From: Sesamum alatum | Lineage: Eukaryota; Streptophyta; Magnoliopsida; Lamiales; Pedaliaceae | NCBI GenBank assembly: GCA_034509735.1 | Contig: JACGWO010000005.1 | Location: 20,883,264-20,947,263, forward strand | DNA: 64,000 nt | Reading direction: 5' to 3' | In this document: piece after piece, positions 1 to 10,144 of the stretch | How the letters are laid out: each line of letters starts with the position of its first letter | How positions within the stretch are numbered: the first letter of the stretch is position 1 | The notes under the pieces: model-generated | The model's input: the letters and a program-made list of their open reading frames with translations, nothing else | Databases searched by the model: none | Told to the model about the DNA's origin: nothing | Made by a program: the position numbers and the translations under genes

Positions 1-514
1 TCCAAATTTTTATGTCGACTCCGGTGCTACGGCTCACATGACAAATTAAGGATGTAATTTAAAATCTTTAAAACCTCACTTTGGTAATAATTCTATATTT
101 GTTGGTAATGGTCAAACTTTACATATGACACATACCGGCAAAGCCTTGTTGAATACCTCACACGGTAAGATTTTATTAAATAATGTTTTGATTGTACCTA
201 AAATCAAGAAAAAAATATTATCGATAACCAAGCTTATTGATGATATTTTTTGTACTATTATTTTTAATGCTGATGAGTTTATTATTAAGGATCACAAGAA
301 CCAGATTTTGGTAAAGGGGCATAGGAATGGAGGCTTATATGCACTTGAAGAAGGACAATTTGTGAAAACTTACACTGCTATCAAAACATCCGGAGTTAGT
401 TTAAATATATGGCACGCTCGTTTAGGCCGTCCAAATTTGAAATTTCTAAAAATTTCAGAAAATAATAAAGTTATTAATATTTCACATTGGTTAACTGAAA
501 ATACTGTGTATTAG
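1..514 (+). pseudogene. Copia protease remnant and GAG-pre-integrase domain
   Basis: Bases 3-47 encode the protease active-site stretch FYVDSGATAHMTN (D-S-G-A), followed at once by a TAA. From 125 the frame reopens and covers the region up to the GAG-pre-integrase, recognisable by GLYALEEG and WHARLGRPN (residues about 75-105 of the open segment). In copia elements the protease matures Gag-Pol and the pre-integrase domain carries part of the zinc-binding site. A premature TAG ends the segment at 512-514. Confidence 0.85.
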
Positions 515-589
515 TTGCCAACTTAGAAAATGATGTACACTCTCTTTTATAATTCAAAATCTATTTCCACATCTCCTTTAGAAAATCCA

Positions 590-1110
590 TTATGACTTAT
601 GGGGTCTTGCTCCGGTAATTTCTTTAAAAAAAATTCAATATTATGTAATGTTTGTTGACGATTTTACTCGTTATACTTGATATATCCTTTAAGAAATAAA
701 TCTGACTTCTTTCAATATTTTCTTAAGTTTCAAGCTCTTGTTGAGAATTTTTTTGACAGGAAAATAAAAGTTTTTCAGTCGGATGGTTGTGGAGAATTCA
801 CTTCTCATCAATTCACAAATCATTTGGCATTATGTGGAATTACACATCAAATTTCTTATCCATATACGCCGGAACAAAATGGACTCGCCAAACGCAAACA
901 TTGCCACATTGTTGAAACCGGGTTAACCTTATTATTTCATGCCAATATTCCTCTCAAATTTTGGGTTGATGCTTTTCTAACTACAGTTATTAATAGGTTA
1001 CCTATTTTTTTTTTTTTAAAAATAGTAGAAAACTCCTTTTGCTAATATCTTTGACAAGGATCCTGATTACTCTACTTTACACATTTTTGGTTGTCAATGT
1101 TCTCCTTATT
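590..1110 (+). pseudogene. Copia integrase catalytic core, broken
   Basis: The frame contains YYVMFVDDFTRY (first Asp region), FQSDGCGEF (second Asp) and YTPEQNGLAKRKH, the place of the catalytic Glu. In copia integrases this last motif normally reads NG-x-A-E-R-K. Here the codon at 890-892 is AAA (Lys), so the third acidic residue is lost. Further damage: a TGA after TRYT near 679 and a T-run at 1003-1018 that shifts the frame. Confidence 0.85.
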
Positions 1111-2620
1111 TAAAAACACCGGGGATGCATAAGTTTTCAAAGAAAATAGTACCATGTGTCTTTATAGGATATACCGCATTGCATAAAGGATATAGGTGTC
1201 TTGATAAAAATACTCATCGTGTTTATATTTCTAGGCACGTTATTTTTAATGAACCATGTTTTCCTTATCTATCACATAACGATTCTTTGCCTACATCTTC
1301 TAATTTATCATTTACTACTTTTCTGGATGAATGGTTTTCAAGAAAATTGCACAATTCCACATCTGCTAAGGTGCCAATTGAATAATCTCCAAATTCTAAC
1401 TCTACTTTTGATTTAGACGCACCATCCAATGAAATTGCCTCATGTCAAGAACCCTCATCTTTGCCACACAACCAAGATTCTATCCTCAATAGGTCTCAAT
1501 TAGAAAATAAAACAGAACCTCCTTCATCGTCGCCCAATGATAGTGTCCCTACCGATAATATACCTTTATCTTCTGATGAAATAGAGGACCCAACAACTAT
1601 CAATCCTATAATACTTCAAGCATCTACTCGACCACCTAGAGAAAGACGTCCTCCTACTCACCTTAGAGATTATATTTGTCCCACTATTTCTTCACATCCC
1701 GACACTACTCTTTTAGTTTCACTTGTTGAGCCCAAAACGTCACAAACTGCGCTTAAGTTTGCAAATTGGCAAAAAGCCATGCCAGAAGAAATTGATGCAC
1801 TTAAACATAACAAAACTTGGTCTCTTGTCCCTCGCCCACCAAATGCTAATGTTGTAGGTAGCAAATGGGTTTATAAGACCAAGTACAAAGAAGATGGGAG
1901 TGTGGATTAAAGCACGACTAGTTGCCAAAGGATATACACAAATTCCAGGTCTTGATTTTGGAGAAACCTTTATCCCTGTTGTCAAGGCCACAACTATTTG
2001 TGTCATACTCTTCTTGGCTATTCATTTCAAATGGCCCCTAGCAATTAGATGTAAAAAATGCATTCTTGAATGGCACTCTAAATGAAAAAATATACATGGA
2101 ACAACCACCTGACTTTGTGCATCCTACACTTTCTAATCATGTTTGTTTGTTGCATAAATAATTTTGTGGTCTTAAGCAAGCACCTTGTGCTTGGTTTGCT
2201 AGGTTATCACATTTGTCTTTTGTCTCATGGTTTTTCTTGTAGTAAAGCCGATCCTTCTCTTTTTATTTATAATCACAATACTTAATTTTTTTACTTGTTT
2301 ATGTAGATGATGTCGTTATCACCGGAAAATACTTCTTCCCTCATATCTCAAATTGTGTGTTATCTAAATAAGGAGTTTGCCCTCAAAGATTTAGGACAAC
2401 TCACTTATTTTCTCGGACTTGAAGTGAACTACTTTTCTTGGGGTCTTACACTTTCTCAAACTAAATATGCTCATGACCTTCTCAGCAAAGCTAAAATGCT
2501 AGAAGCTTCTCTAGCGACTACACTAATCTCTATAAAACCAAATCCCCGTCATGATGACAATGATCCAACCGATCCCACTGTTTATCGACAATTATGTAGC
2601 TCCCTTTAATATTTAACTTT
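1111..2620 (+). pseudogene. Copia integrase C-terminus, linker and reverse transcriptase
   Basis: Codons from about 1125 encode the conserved post-integrase block (KIVPCVFIGYTALHKGYRCL and ISRHVIFNE). A Ser/Pro-rich linker follows, then RT (RVT_2 family) from about 1760 with WQKAMPEEIDAL, GSKWVYKTKYK and GYTQIPGLDFGETF. The polymerase motif YVDD is intact at 2300-2311. At least four frame breaks (about 1906, 2085, 2285 and 2607) separate the blocks. Confidence 0.9.
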
Positions 2621-3206
2621 TACTAGACCCGATCTAACACATGTTGTCAATCAAGTGTGCCAGCATTTTCAAAATCCTACCATGAAGGACCTTCAAGCAG
2701 TCAAACGCATTCTACACTATATTAAAGGGACATTATCCCATGATCGTCGCTATTTGTCACAAAGTTCTCTAACTATTAGTGCCACAGTGACGCAGAATTG
2801 TGTGTCCTGGGGCTCAAAAAAGCAATCTACAGTATCTTGCTCTAGTGTTGAGGCTGAGTATCGCACTTTAGCAACTATCGTTGCATATATAACTTGGCTT
2901 CAATATCTTTTTCATGATATTGGTATTTCTCTTGAAAAACGTCCGACTCTAATTTGTGATAATAAGAGTGCTATCCACTTGTCTCATAATCCCATTGTCC
3001 ATGCTCGCACAAAGCATATTGAGATCGACTACCATTTCATCCGAGAAAAGGTTACATCCGGCGCTATTGACCTTCGATATATTTCCACTTTGAAGCAGAT
3101 TGCCGACATTTTTACTAAGGCGCTACCCAAAGACTCTTTTGTCAGTTTTTGTTACAAGCTTGGCATTTGTTCGCTCAAATTGCCAACCTTGAAGGGGGGT
3201 ACGTGA
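2621..3206 (+). pseudogene. Copia RNase H
   Basis: The last long open segment (2655-3206) holds the RT thumb remainder (DLQAVKRILHYIKGT) and the copia RNase H with SWGSKKQSTVSCSSVEAEYR, CDNKSAIHLSHNP, TKHIEIDYHFIREK and DIFTKALPKD. It ends at the TGA that overlaps the 3' LTR start. The stretch between the thumb and SWGSKK is shorter than usual, which suggests an internal deletion near 2745-2790. Confidence 0.9.
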
Positions 3207-3249
3207 TAAGACATTTACAATAAGTCAAGACTCAATTGGAGGAGATAAT

Positions 3250-3325
3250 CACAACTCAAATCAAACTATCAAACCAAGGCTCAATATCACAACTCAAATC
3301 AAACTATCAAACCAAGGCTCAATAT
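3250..3325 (+). repeat. 38-bp perfect tandem duplication in LTR
   Basis: 3250-3287 and 3288-3325 are identical (start CACAACTCAAATC, end GGCTCAATAT). No mismatch is seen, so the duplication is younger than most of the damage in the element or has been kept uniform. Confidence 0.95.
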
Positions 3326-3533
3326 GAGGAGATGATCACATTTATGATCAAAGCTACCATACATCAACCAAAGCTCAATATGAGGAGATGATTATATTTA
3401 GATCAAAAGCTACAATCTCATCTCAAGATTATAGGCAAAATGAAATAAATTTGTCTCAATAATTATTGCAAAGTTATAGCATTCTATTAGGTGCTTTCCT
3501 ATTCAATATTATTGTTGAATCACTTGTACAATG

Positions 3534-3566
<33 letters not shown>
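3534..3566. repeat. (TA)n(GT)n microsatellite
   Basis: TA dinucleotides run to 3556, then GT. Located in the copia 3' LTR. Confidence 0.9.
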
Positions 3567-3663
3567 TTTGATAATTCAAAATGTATTCATTGTTTTTTTT
3601 CACTATCTTGTTCCTAAATCTCTTTTTTATTACATCTTTTATTGCATAGTCGGAACATACACA

Positions 3664-4574
3664 TATAAAAAAAATTAAATAAAATAAATGATATTATTTC
3701 TATAAACATAATATGTATATATTAAATTTAATAAAAGATACAATAAAATTTAGAATAAAAAATTAAAATCGAGCAAAGCTGTTCTCAATATGAACTACAA
3801 TGTTCGCTAGCAAGAAGCAATTCTTTTATTTCAAATTTGGTTCTATCTTTTATTGCATTTGTACGGATACATTACGTTCGTAAAATTTCTCTTGAATAAA
3901 ATCGATGATATTACTAGTATACTGAAAATCTTAGTTTAAATCTAGTCTGGTTAAATTTGAACCAATTTCATAAGAGTATAACATACTTTTCGCTTGATCA
4001 ATATACAATATAAAAAAAATGATACAATCACATAATAATAAATATATGATGTTTTTCACACTGATTTGAGGGAAAGTTCTAATGTGTTTCAGATCGAATT
4101 TAATCGAATTTAAACAAATTATATTACAAGTATTATACACTTATTGTTTGATTAATGTACAATTCAACGAAAATTCTTGTTCGGGCTAAATTTGGCTGAA
4201 TCAAACAATCACATAGTAAATGTGATATATTTGTTATGTAGTTGGTTAATTTCTCTAAACTGTACGCCAGTCACAACACAAATGTATTGTATTTGCCATA
4301 TAATTTGTTCAAATTTAAAAAAATCGAATCGGGACTAAAATTTTTCACAATTGATTTGATTAGATTAAATCTCGATAAAATTTTCCCAAATTTGTTTTGA
4401 GTAAGAATTTGCAACTCAACGTGATCCAGCTCTAGAAGGAGGGGGTGAGAGAAAGACAAGAAGATGCATATTCTTAAGTTTGAACATACCATAGCTATAT
4501 TTCATCACAAGTTCTACTCCAACTTGTAAAAAGCACATAAAAAATAAAAGAAGGAAATAACGATGGCTGGGTTT
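3664..4574. other. AT-rich spacer, 3' flank of AS1
   Basis: This is the downstream side of the minus-strand AS1 gene. It is AT-rich, without coding potential or recognisable transposon ends. The first 100-200 bases below 4575 should be the AS1 3' UTR; no single clear poly(A) signal stands out. An AATCGAATTTAA-like motif recurs loosely between 4090 and 4380. Confidence 0.6.
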
Positions 4575-5744
4575 TCAGTTGGGAGGAGGAGCAGAGAAGC
4601 CATGGCCGTGAACCCCAATCTGTGCAAGCAGCTTCGCCAGCTTAACGTGATTACTGCACCAACCTTCCATTAACTTCGCCTCTTTCGCTTCCGCCTCCCT
4701 CTCCATCGCCTTCAGTTGCTCTCTGTACTCTCCCTCAATTCTGCTCATAAACGCCGTTTCCTCCTCCCTCAGACACCGTATCTTCGCTTCTATTTCCTCC
4801 GTTTTCTCCCTCCGCCGCCGCGCTTTCTCCGACTCCAGCTGCTGCTCCAACCGGTTCAGTCGCCATGTAGCCTCCTTCTTGTGCCGCATCCAGTTCTCTC
4901 TTCCTTCTTCCAGCTCTTTACAGTGCTGAAGCAGGAGGCCCACCTGTTGGACAGGGAAGAACCGGGGCGGTATTCCGGTGATCTCCGGGTGGATGGGATC
5001 TAGGACGGCCGGTTCGGAAGGTGACAGCGTCAGGCTTACGGAAGGGGATGGAGTGGAGGAGGAGGAGGTTAAGGACGACGTCGTGGTGGGGGTAGTGTTC
5101 ATGTTCATGTTCATATTCATCCAAGGCGGGAGCGGGGCTCCGGATGTACAAGCGGAATTCACCGGTTCTGTAATCGAACCTAGTGAAAGCACCGGCGGCG
5201 GTTCCGGAAGAGAAAGGTTGGCCGCCGGCATGATCATATTGGTCGTCGCCGACTGAAAAGGAAACAATTTAGGCTGCACATACTTCTCCGCAAAGGTCTC
5301 CAAAATATGGTCGTACTTCCCCTGCGCAGCTTTCACAGGCGACCCACCGCTTGCCACGGCGGAGACACCCGGCGGAGTTCCGTAATCCAGGCGATTCTTC
5401 TGCGATTTCTGGAGCTGCTTCAGCTGCTTCTCCTTGAAAACCTCCCACCACTTCCCTAGACGCTTGGCGGTGCGGCCGGGGACCTCGGCGGCGATCTTCT
5501 TCCACTTATTGCCATACTTCGCCTGGAGCGAAATCACGAGATTTTGCTCCTCGGGAGTCAAGGACCCCTTCTTGATCCCAGGCTTGAGGTAGTTTTTCCA
5601 TCGCTCAAGACACGATTTCGGGTCCCTGTCGAGGGGTTTGCCCATGCGCTGGGAGATGAGGTTCCATTCCTTGGGACCGTATTGCTTGACATAGGCGCGG
5701 AGGAGGGCGTCTTCTTCTGGCTGCCACCTCTGACGCTCCTTCAT
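4575..5744 (-). CDS. AS1: R2R3 MYB repressor ASYMMETRIC LEAVES1 / PHANTASTICA
   Basis: A single uninterrupted 389-codon exon. Residues 1-110 are two MYB repeats: Trp7, Trp27 and Trp49 in the first, Trp81 and Trp99/100 in the second, with the family signature AAEVPGRTAKRLGKWWEVFK. A variable middle follows, with a Pro-rich part, a Met-Asn dipeptide run (about 5097-5120) and a Ser/Thr/Pro tract. The C-terminal 110 residues are charged and helical, starting near LLLQHCKELEEGRENW, the coiled-coil region typical of AS1/RS2/PHAN. Known members (Arabidopsis AS1 is slightly shorter) act in the nucleus with the LOB-domain protein AS2 to repress class I KNOX genes and set leaf polarity. The start at 5742-5744 is the first in-frame ATG and begins the family-standard MKERQRW. 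All key residues are present, so the gene looks functional. Confidence 0.97.
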   Translation of the reverse strand: MKERQRWQPEEDALLRAYVKQYGPKEWNLISQRMGKPLDRDPKSCLERWKNYLKPGIKKGSLTPEEQNLVISLQAKYGNKWKKIAAEVPGRTAKRLGKWWEVFKEKQLKQLQKSQKNRLDYGTPPGVSAVASGGSPVKAAQGKYDHILETFAEKYVQPKLFPFQSATTNMIMPAANLSLPEPPPVLSLGSITEPVNSACTSGAPLPPWMNMNMNMNTTPTTTSSLTSSSSTPSPSVSLTLSPSEPAVLDPIHPEITGIPPRFFPVQQVGLLLQHCKELEEGRENWMRHKKEATWRLNRLEQQLESEKARRRREKTEEIEAKIRCLREEETAFMSRIEGEYREQLKAMEREAEAKEAKLMEGWCSNHVKLAKLLAQIGVHGHGFSAPPPN

Positions 5745-5788
5745 CTCCTCACCAATACCACAAACAACACCACCATGTTGCAACGCAT
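5741..5788 (-). promoter_or_regulatory. Upstream ORF whose stop overlaps the AS1 start
   Basis: In the AS1 leader an ATG at 5786-5788 opens a 15-codon frame (MRCNMVVLFVVLVRR). Its TGA stop (5741-5743) shares two bases with the AS1 ATG (5742-5744), giving the overlap ATGA. A second in-frame ATG lies at codon 5, and a 3-codon uORF (ATG at 5856-5858) lies further upstream. Ribosomes that translate the uORF would terminate exactly at the AS1 start, an arrangement compatible with termination-reinitiation control. The sequence is directly seen; the regulatory role is inferred. Confidence 0.6.
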
Positions 5789-6002
5789 ACAAACAAATTA
5801 AAGCAAATCAAATCAAATCCCCCAAACGCCCGCCAATTGTTTTTGACTATACCCCCATTGATATTCTTACACTCCCAATCCAAAAAAACAAAACTACAAA
5901 TCAAGAAGAACCAAGAAACAAGAGGGTGCTGAAGAGCAAGAGGTATGGCGGATACTGTTTACTGCTGGTAGTGGGTAGGTGCAGAAGCATGGGAAGAAAA
6001 GA

Positions 6003-6010
6003 TTTATATA
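6003..6010 (-). promoter_or_regulatory. Putative AS1 TATA box
   Basis: On the minus strand the sequence reads ACTACTATATAAATC. It lies about 260 bases upstream of the AS1 ATG, so transcription would start near 5970-5980 with a leader of about 230 nt. No better TATA element is seen nearer the gene. Confidence 0.55.
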
Positions 6011-6028
6011 GTAGTAGAAGGAAGAAAG

Positions 6029-6150
6029 AGAGAGAGAGAGATTGAGATGCTAATAATTGTAAATGTTGGGGGTTGGGGGTGAAAAAGAAAGAAAAGGAAG
6101 AAAGAGTGGGGGAATGGTGGCGGTGGGTGGGGGTGGGGGTGGTGGTGGCA
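6029..6150 (-). promoter_or_regulatory. GA/CT repeat and G-rich tract in AS1 promoter
   Basis: Just upstream of the TATA box lie a (GA)n run (6027-6042), purine-rich DNA and a G-rich + strand segment (about 6066-6150) with GGGTGGGGGTGGGGGTGG. GA/CT repeats are common plant core-promoter elements. The G-rich part fits a G-quadruplex pattern. No specific factor site is claimed. Confidence 0.5.
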
Positions 6151-6344
6151 GAGTGATCAGTCAGAATTGTGGTGGAAATGACGGGACAGTGGGAAGGAGG
6201 GGGTACTGCTAGTGTGAGTGTACAGTACTGTGTATAAAGATGCCAAGTTAAAGATGAGCTGTGAATTTGTTGGGCTGTGGGGTTCAATACATCTCCGCCT
6301 TCTCTCTTTTGCTTTGGGCTTCCTCAAGAGCGTTGCCTCCACCT

Positions 6345-7160
6345 TCTATATTTTTTTATTTTTTTATTGAGAGGGCCTCCACCTTCTAATCATTAACACA
6401 GACCATAGTTTGTTTTGGTACGATCGATTTCGATTCGGGTTAAAATTCTTTATCGTATATATTTCATCAATATAACTTTTTTTTTTTATTGATGTCTACC
6501 TTAATTATGGAAATTAAATCCCATGATTTTTCATGGGTTCGAACTAAAACAGCATGAGATATTGCTCTATCTAAAAATAGGTGTAGTTATAATTGATTTA
6601 TTCGAAATAAATAATAATTAATCGCTTCATTCCAAAAAAATTTAACTTTTTTCTTGGAAAATTCTGATTCACATCAAGTTTGATCAAATTTTATATTTAT
6701 TATGTGATTGATATATTATTTGCAAAAAATATTAATTTGATTTGAATAAAAAATTTCCTGTTTTCTTATTGCCTGTTTAATTTCCTGATTTTATTTATGC
6801 ACGAAGAAATTCAGTACAAGAAAATATATATTAGTCGTAAAACATCATAGATAATTTTAAAGTTGTCACTGAAAGTATATATTACGATACAATTGTTGGT
6901 GACAAATAATATGTACAAAGTTGTCATTATAGGTAATTAATGATATAGTTATATTGACAAAACAATATAATGACAAACAAGTATTTATCATCATTATATC
7001 GTCACAATACATGTGTGACTAATTATCTTTAGTGATAAGTCTATGCACAATTTTTTGTTATTTATTCTCGTTAATAGTTAAAGCTTTTGAAAAAGATACT
7101 AATTATTAGTAAAATCATGAAATTCACTATTCTAAAATTTCGGTCACTAGTTATATATAA
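6345..7160. other. AT-rich non-coding DNA, possible decayed MITE
   Basis: No coding potential. Between about 6840 and 7060 are several copies of TTGTCA / TGACAA words in both orientations. Similar TCACTAG and AGTGACAG words flank the next MITE on both sides. This suggests an old inverted-repeat element that the MITE entered, but its ends cannot be defined. Confidence 0.3.
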
Positions 7161-7356
7161 GCCTTGTTTACTTATGAGGATTGGGTTGGATATCCAACCT
7201 AATCTCTTGTTTACTTACATTTAGGTAAATAGATGATTAATCATGATAAATAGGTGATTTAAATAAAATATTAGTGATACAATTTAATTCCATCCTACAT
7301 TTTATCCAACATTAGTCTATCACGACTTAATCTCATCGCTCAAAGTAAACTAGGCC
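7161..7356. mobile_element. Tourist-like MITE (about 196 bp)
   Basis: Left end GCCTTGTTTACTT and right end AAGTAAACTAGGCC form imperfect terminal inverted repeats. The flanks TAA (left) and TTA (right) fit the 3-bp TWA target duplication of PIF/Harbinger-derived Tourist MITEs with one mismatch. No coding capacity. Non-autonomous mobilisation by a PIF-type transposase is the usual mechanism for such elements. Confidence 0.6.
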
Positions 7357-7846
7357 TTAGTGACAGATTGAGCACAAATTGATATGTCGTTGTTTATATA
7401 TACCAGTGTGTGAACACACCCAAATGTGTGTGCACTTAATTTAAAATTTAAACAATGTAATTATTATTTTTTCAGAATATATAATAATTAAAGGGTAAGA
7501 GTTGTGGGAAGTTATTAAGAGAATTGGAGGTTGGGAAAAGAAAAAAAAATTAAAATAGTTAAAAAAAATAAAAAATGACATATCAAAAAAATAAAAGACA
7601 CTAAAGAGGTGCTTTTCAATTATAATAAGGTATATATATATATATATTTATTATTAAAAACTTATCTAATGATTTTTTATTTCAAACTTGGTTTATTAAC
7701 TTTAACGGGTTAGTTACACTTAAAATCTCCCTTAAAATGTGAAATTACACTTTTTTTCTCAAAAAAAAAATAAAAATAAAAATTACATTTACGCCGTGTC
7801 CGAAAATTCTTCATTTACATTTTTAAGTTTACTCCTCATTTGATAT

Positions 7847-7884
<38 letters not shown>

Positions 7885-7964
7885 TATAAGGCGCGATATA
7901 AATCAGTAGAAAATTAACTTGTAAGAACAAAATTATTATATGAAAATGTTAAATGCAGGGTAAA
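7357..7964. other. AT-rich spacer with (AT)n microsatellite
   Basis: Poly-A-rich non-coding DNA. It contains a short TA run near 7632-7648 and an (AT)15 microsatellite at 7851-7880. I see no gene or element end. Confidence 0.6.
7851..7880. repeat. (AT)15 microsatellite
   Basis: Thirty bases of pure AT repeat in the non-coding spacer. Confidence 0.95.
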
Positions 7965-8605
7965 ATTAAAATATTATAATTATAATTTAATAATTTATTA
8001 ATAATGTTTATTAAATAAATATCATTAAGAATTTATTAATTAATAGATATATTTATTAATAAATGTGACCAATAATATTATATTTTGTTCAAAAAATAAA
8101 AAGTATTAGAAAATTAGTGATAATTATAAATTATAATAATGACCATTAATCTCATAAGTATGTCGTTGGCATTGGTATCGATGTCTTTTTCTTTATCACC
8201 CATCGTTTCTATTGACTCATTTATTTTAAAACTACGATTAACAACTATATTATCAAATTTTTAATTAAGTCTCAGGTCCTTTTTTTTTTCAAAAAATTTG
8301 ATAATCGTACTTTTTAATCAACATAGTCTAAATTTAATAATATTGTACCTGGATAACTAAATGAGCCAATAGATGAAATCAATAGGTAACAAAAAAAGTA
8401 CTCGACACCAATGCCAATAACATACTTATGGGACTGGTGATTATTATTATAATTTATAATTGTCACTAATTTTGTAATAATTTGTTTTACAAAATATAAA
8501 ATTGCTGGTTATAGTTAATTAATAAATACTTAAATATATTTATTTAATAAAAAATATTAATATATTATTAAATTATAATTCTAAAATTTATAATTTAAAA
8601 ATTTG
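7965..8605. mobile_element. Large foldback (inverted-repeat) element
   Basis: The left half (about 7965-8280) is the imperfect reverse complement of the right half (about 8290-8605). The best-conserved arm parts are CATAAGTATGTCGTTGGCATTGG (8153-8175) against its complement near 8409-8431, and ATTTAT/TTAATAAATA-rich outer arms. The halves meet at a short T-rich spacer near 8280-8292. The element is non-coding, a typical foldback MITE or the relic of one. Exact ends and target duplication are not resolved in the AT-rich flanks. Confidence 0.7.
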
Positions 8606-8818
8606 TTACCTATTGGTTTAACTTTAAATTTTAAATTTATAAAAATTAATATATTATTAAGTTATAATTTATAATATTAATACTAATTATATATTAAATA
8701 AATATTAATTATTATTTAAAATTTTAAATAATAATTAACAAAATTTAAGAAAAACCAACAATAATTTAAGATTAAAAAAATAAATAACCAATTTATGAAA
8801 AAAAGAAGGAAAAATGGG

Positions 8819-8938
8819 CTGGGGTCGCTCGCTGAGCTAGCGACCCCAGTCCAAAAATTAAAAAAAATATATATATATATATTGGGTCGCTGGCTCAATA
8901 GTTTTGCAAGTCTACCCCTTTTTGGAGTAGACTTGCAA
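8819..8938. repeat. Two perfect short hairpins
   Basis: Hairpin 1: 8819-8829 (CTGGGGTCGCT) pairs perfectly with 8839-8849 across a 9-base loop. Hairpin 2: 8904-8915 (TTGCAAGTCTAC) pairs perfectly with 8927-8938 across an 11-base loop. A degenerate copy of hairpin 1 (GGGTCGCTGGCTCA, 8884-8897) lies between. The GC-rich stems are striking in DNA that is otherwise AT-rich. Function unknown. Confidence 0.6.
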
Positions 8939-8999
8939 TTTTTTATTTTTTTTATAATATAATTATAAATGAGCCAAAATTTGTATACCAACTTGTTAC

Positions 9000-10140
9000 T
9001 ATATACAATTAATTATAATAATGATAATTATATTTGTTGTCACTACGTTACCCTGCATGTGCATCATTATATTATGTTTTTATCATTTATTTTATTTTAA
9101 ATAACGATATCTCTTATCATTATTAAAATTATGAAAATTATTATACTAACAAAAATAAAAAAAAATTATAACTTAATACATAATTAAATAACAATTTTAA
9201 CGACACTTAATTTATTGCAGTTGGGTTGTCACCTTAGCTTTTGTACTATAAAAAAAGAGGACATATAATTAATTAACAATTAATAATGTCGACAATCTAT
9301 AACAAATAATCAAATATTCGTACATTTTTTGCATTATTAATAGAATTTAAATCTTTTAATTAATGAACTCATTTTTCTTTTTGAATATATAGATATTTCT
9401 ATTTCTCTTTAGTGGTGTATCCAAATTAAGATAATTTTGTAATAATGCCTTTGGCTAAACTATTCATGAACTCCCCACATTTAATTATAAGAAATTCAGT
9501 TTAAAGAATGTTAAACACACATACATATATATATATATATATATTTAAAAACAATAAACTCGTGAAGTATTTCGATATAATAAGAGCATTGATCGTATAG
9601 ATTTTAAGAAACATAATTTATTATATATCGTCATTTTTTAAAAAAAAAATTAAGATATTTTATAATTTACAATGTTGCGAAAATCATAAAATTTTGATAC
9701 TTTATGTTTTAATTTTAAAAATTTATTCTGAAAAATTTTCAGGATATATATATTCTATTATTGTAAATTCAACCAAGAATTAACAATGACGAATAATTGG
9801 TCAGATCGGATTTTCTAATAAATAACATAATTGCCTTTTCAATTATTTTCTGCCCATCTATTTTATTTTAAATTATGTAATTTCTGATCAGATAGTTTAC
9901 GGACTTAACACGTTCAGTTTTATATGGTTAAAAAATTATAGCATTTAAGACTAAACATGTTATAATTTTTCCATACGGGAATTAATGTGCTACAATTAAT
10001 ATTATGGACCACCAATACTATAATATTTTATTTTATAAGACCAATATATTAAATTCATAAATTATGAAATCAAAATTACAACACTCTGTATATTATAATA
10101 CCAAGAGTGCAACTATCCCAATTTAACATTTGATCTGTAT
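9000..10140. other. AT-rich non-coding DNA
   Basis: No ORF of note, no recognisable element ends. It contains an (AT)n run near 9523-9543 and many ATTATAAT words shared with the foldback element to its left. Confidence 0.6.
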
Positions 10141-10144
10141 GATT

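Larger units (their letters stand above)
1..3663 (+). mobile_element. Degenerate Ty1/copia retrotransposon, 3' part with 3' LTR
   Basis: The copia domain order runs left to right: protease, GAG-pre-integrase, integrase, reverse transcriptase, RNase H, purine tract, LTR. The 5' LTR and gag lie outside the window. Stops and frameshifts break the polyprotein into at least seven pieces, so the copy is dead. A purine tract at 3190-3199 precedes the LTR start at 3204. The right LTR border is uncertain (about 3645-3663) because no target duplication can be seen without the left end. Confidence 0.9.
3204..3663 (+). repeat. 3' LTR of the copia element
   Basis: It begins TGATAAGACATTT directly after the purine tract AAGGGGGGTACG. 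It contains a 38-bp perfect tandem duplication, a second diverged GAGGAGATGAT repeat pair, and a (TA)n/(GT)n microsatellite at 3534-3566. The end is set tentatively at one of several CA dinucleotides. Confidence 0.65.

Noticed and set aside
5745..5792. N-terminal extension of AS1 by 16 codons
   Set aside because: The frame is open to 5792, but the first codon there is TTG, not ATG. The family protein begins MKERQRW, so the ATG at 5744 is used.
4716..5801. Several + and - frames inside AS1
   Set aside because: Shadows of the AS1 coding sequence in other frames.
5901..6287. Ser/Thr/Pro-rich minus-strand frame upstream of AS1
   Set aside because: Low-complexity reading of the CT/C-rich promoter. 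It spans the TATA box and has no domain.
8819..8938. miRNA gene
   Set aside because: Stems of 11-12 bp are too short for a plant miRNA precursor.
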